A DNA stretch of 64,000 bases, from assembly GCA_013398295.1 (NCBI GenBank), contig VZSF01003481.1, positions 281,657 to 345,656 on the forward strand, given 5' to 3'. The DNA is from Chionis minor. Lineage: Eukaryota > Chordata > Aves > Charadriiformes > Chionididae. The position numbers and the translations under genes were made by a program. The notes beneath the pieces are model-generated. The model was not told the DNA's origin and did no database searches. It worked only from the letters and a program-made list of their open reading frames with translations. How positions within the stretch are numbered: the first letter of the stretch is position 1; each line of letters starts with the position of its first letter. Below are positions 63,144-64,000 of this stretch, one piece after another.

Positions 63144-64000
63144 CATAGAATCATAGAATCACCTAAGTTGGAAGAGACCTTTAAATTCATCGAGTCCAAC
63201 GACGAACCTAACAGTGCCAAAGCCACCACTAAACCATGTTCCTCAGCACCACATCTATCCATCTTTTAAATACCTCCAGGGATGGCAGTTCTACCACTGC
63301 CCTGGGCAACCTGTGAAGAACTTTGTCCTTTCCATGAAGAAATTTTTCCTAATACCCAATCTAAACCCCCCCTGGAGCAACTTGAGGCCATTTCTTCTTC
63401 TCCTCCTACCACTTGTTACTTGGAAGAAGAGACCGACCCCCACCTCGTTACAACCTCTTTTCAGGTAGTTGTAGAGAGGTATAAGGTCTCCCCTCAGCCT
63501 CCTTTTCTCCAGGCTAAACAATCCTAATTCCCTCAGCTGCTCCTCATAAGACTTGTGCTCCAGACCCCTCACCAGCTTCCTTGTCCTTCTCTGAACATGC
63601 TCCAGTATCTCAATATCTTTCTTGTAGTGAGAGGCCCAAAACTGAACACAGTATTCAAAGTGGGGCCTCAGCAGTGCCGAGTACAGGGGGACAATCACTT
63701 CCCTAGTCCTGCTGGCCACACTATTTTTGACACAAGCGAGGATGCTGTTGGCCTTCTTGGCCACCTGGGCACACTGCTGGCTCATATTTATCAGGTCCTT
63801 TTCCACCAGGAAACTTTCCAGCCACTCCTCCCCAGGCGCTGCATGGGGTTGTTGTGACCCAAGTGCAGGACCCGGCACTTGCCCTTGTTGAACCTCACAC
63901 CATTGGCCTCAGCCCATCGATCCAGCCTGTCCAGATCTCTCTGTAGAGCCTTCCTGCCCTCCAGCAGGTTGACCCTCCCACCCAATTTGGTGTCATCTGC
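63144..64000 (-). mobile_element. CR1 LINE, 3' portion, running off the window
   Basis: Read on the minus strand, this is CR1 ORF2 C-terminal coding sequence: [20 protein letters not shown] and [11 protein letters not shown], then after a frameshift near 63840 [33 protein letters not shown] and [21 protein letters not shown] 3' UTR follows, ending in two octamers ATTCTATG (63144-63159 as complement). Compared with the CR1 consensus as remembered, a few codons are missing between EKDL and NMSQQ. It is the best-preserved CR1 here, with one uninterrupted frame covering 63291-63878. The 5' end lies beyond base 64000. Confidence 0.95.

Noticed and set aside
1..64000. CRISPR arrays, operons, tRNA or rRNA genes
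   Set aside because: None seen; the window is vertebrate-type DNA and no cloverleaf or rRNA-like sequence was recognised by eye.

Overview
The window looks like vertebrate nuclear DNA, most likely from a bird. Genes are split by GT-AG introns. The only recognisable dispersed repeats are CR1 LINE fragments with the octamer 3' ends (ATTCTATG/ATTCTGTG) typical of sauropsids. Repeat density is low and the background is AT-rich. I cannot name the species, and a turtle or crocodilian is not formally excluded.

Two protein-coding genes are supported, both on the + strand. FSBP (fibrinogen silencer-binding protein, a MYB/SANT-like DNA-binding protein) is complete in two coding exons at 3072-3442 and 7729-8254, giving 298 residues. 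A GC-rich presumptive promoter lies upstream at about 2395-2534 and is interrupted by a 100-base assembly gap (2535-2634). RAD54B (SWI2/SNF2 DNA translocase of homologous recombination) follows as its last twelve exons, 25191-50236, which I number 4-15. They encode about 813 residues, including all helicase motifs and the stop. The roughly 97 N-terminal residues are not found here and should lie upstream of base 1. FSBP would then sit inside RAD54B intron 3 in the same orientation, the nested arrangement known in mammals.

Layout: 1-2394, non-coding, probably RAD54B intron 3; 2395-3071, CpG-rich promoter, gap and leader; 3072-8254, FSBP; 8255 to about 9240, FSBP 3' UTR; about 9240-25190, non-coding with one CR1; 25191-50236, RAD54B exons 4-15 with three CR1 pieces in introns 5, 7 and 14; 50237 to about 51460, RAD54B 3' UTR; about 51461-64000, intergenic, with one old CR1 relic, a GC-rich patch near 59-60.2 kb, and a better-preserved minus-strand CR1 running off the window end.

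FSBP is a transcriptional regulator and RAD54B a recombination ATPase. Nothing in the sequence ties their functions together beyond the nested arrangement. I found no new multi-gene system. The most interesting observations are small: a GC-AG intron in RAD54B, an unannotated in-frame 63-nt candidate exon between ATPase motifs Ia and II of RAD54B, a candidate alternative terminal exon of FSBP, the RAD54B stop codon overlapping an AATAAA signal, and a GC-rich insertion-like block in RAD54B intron 12.
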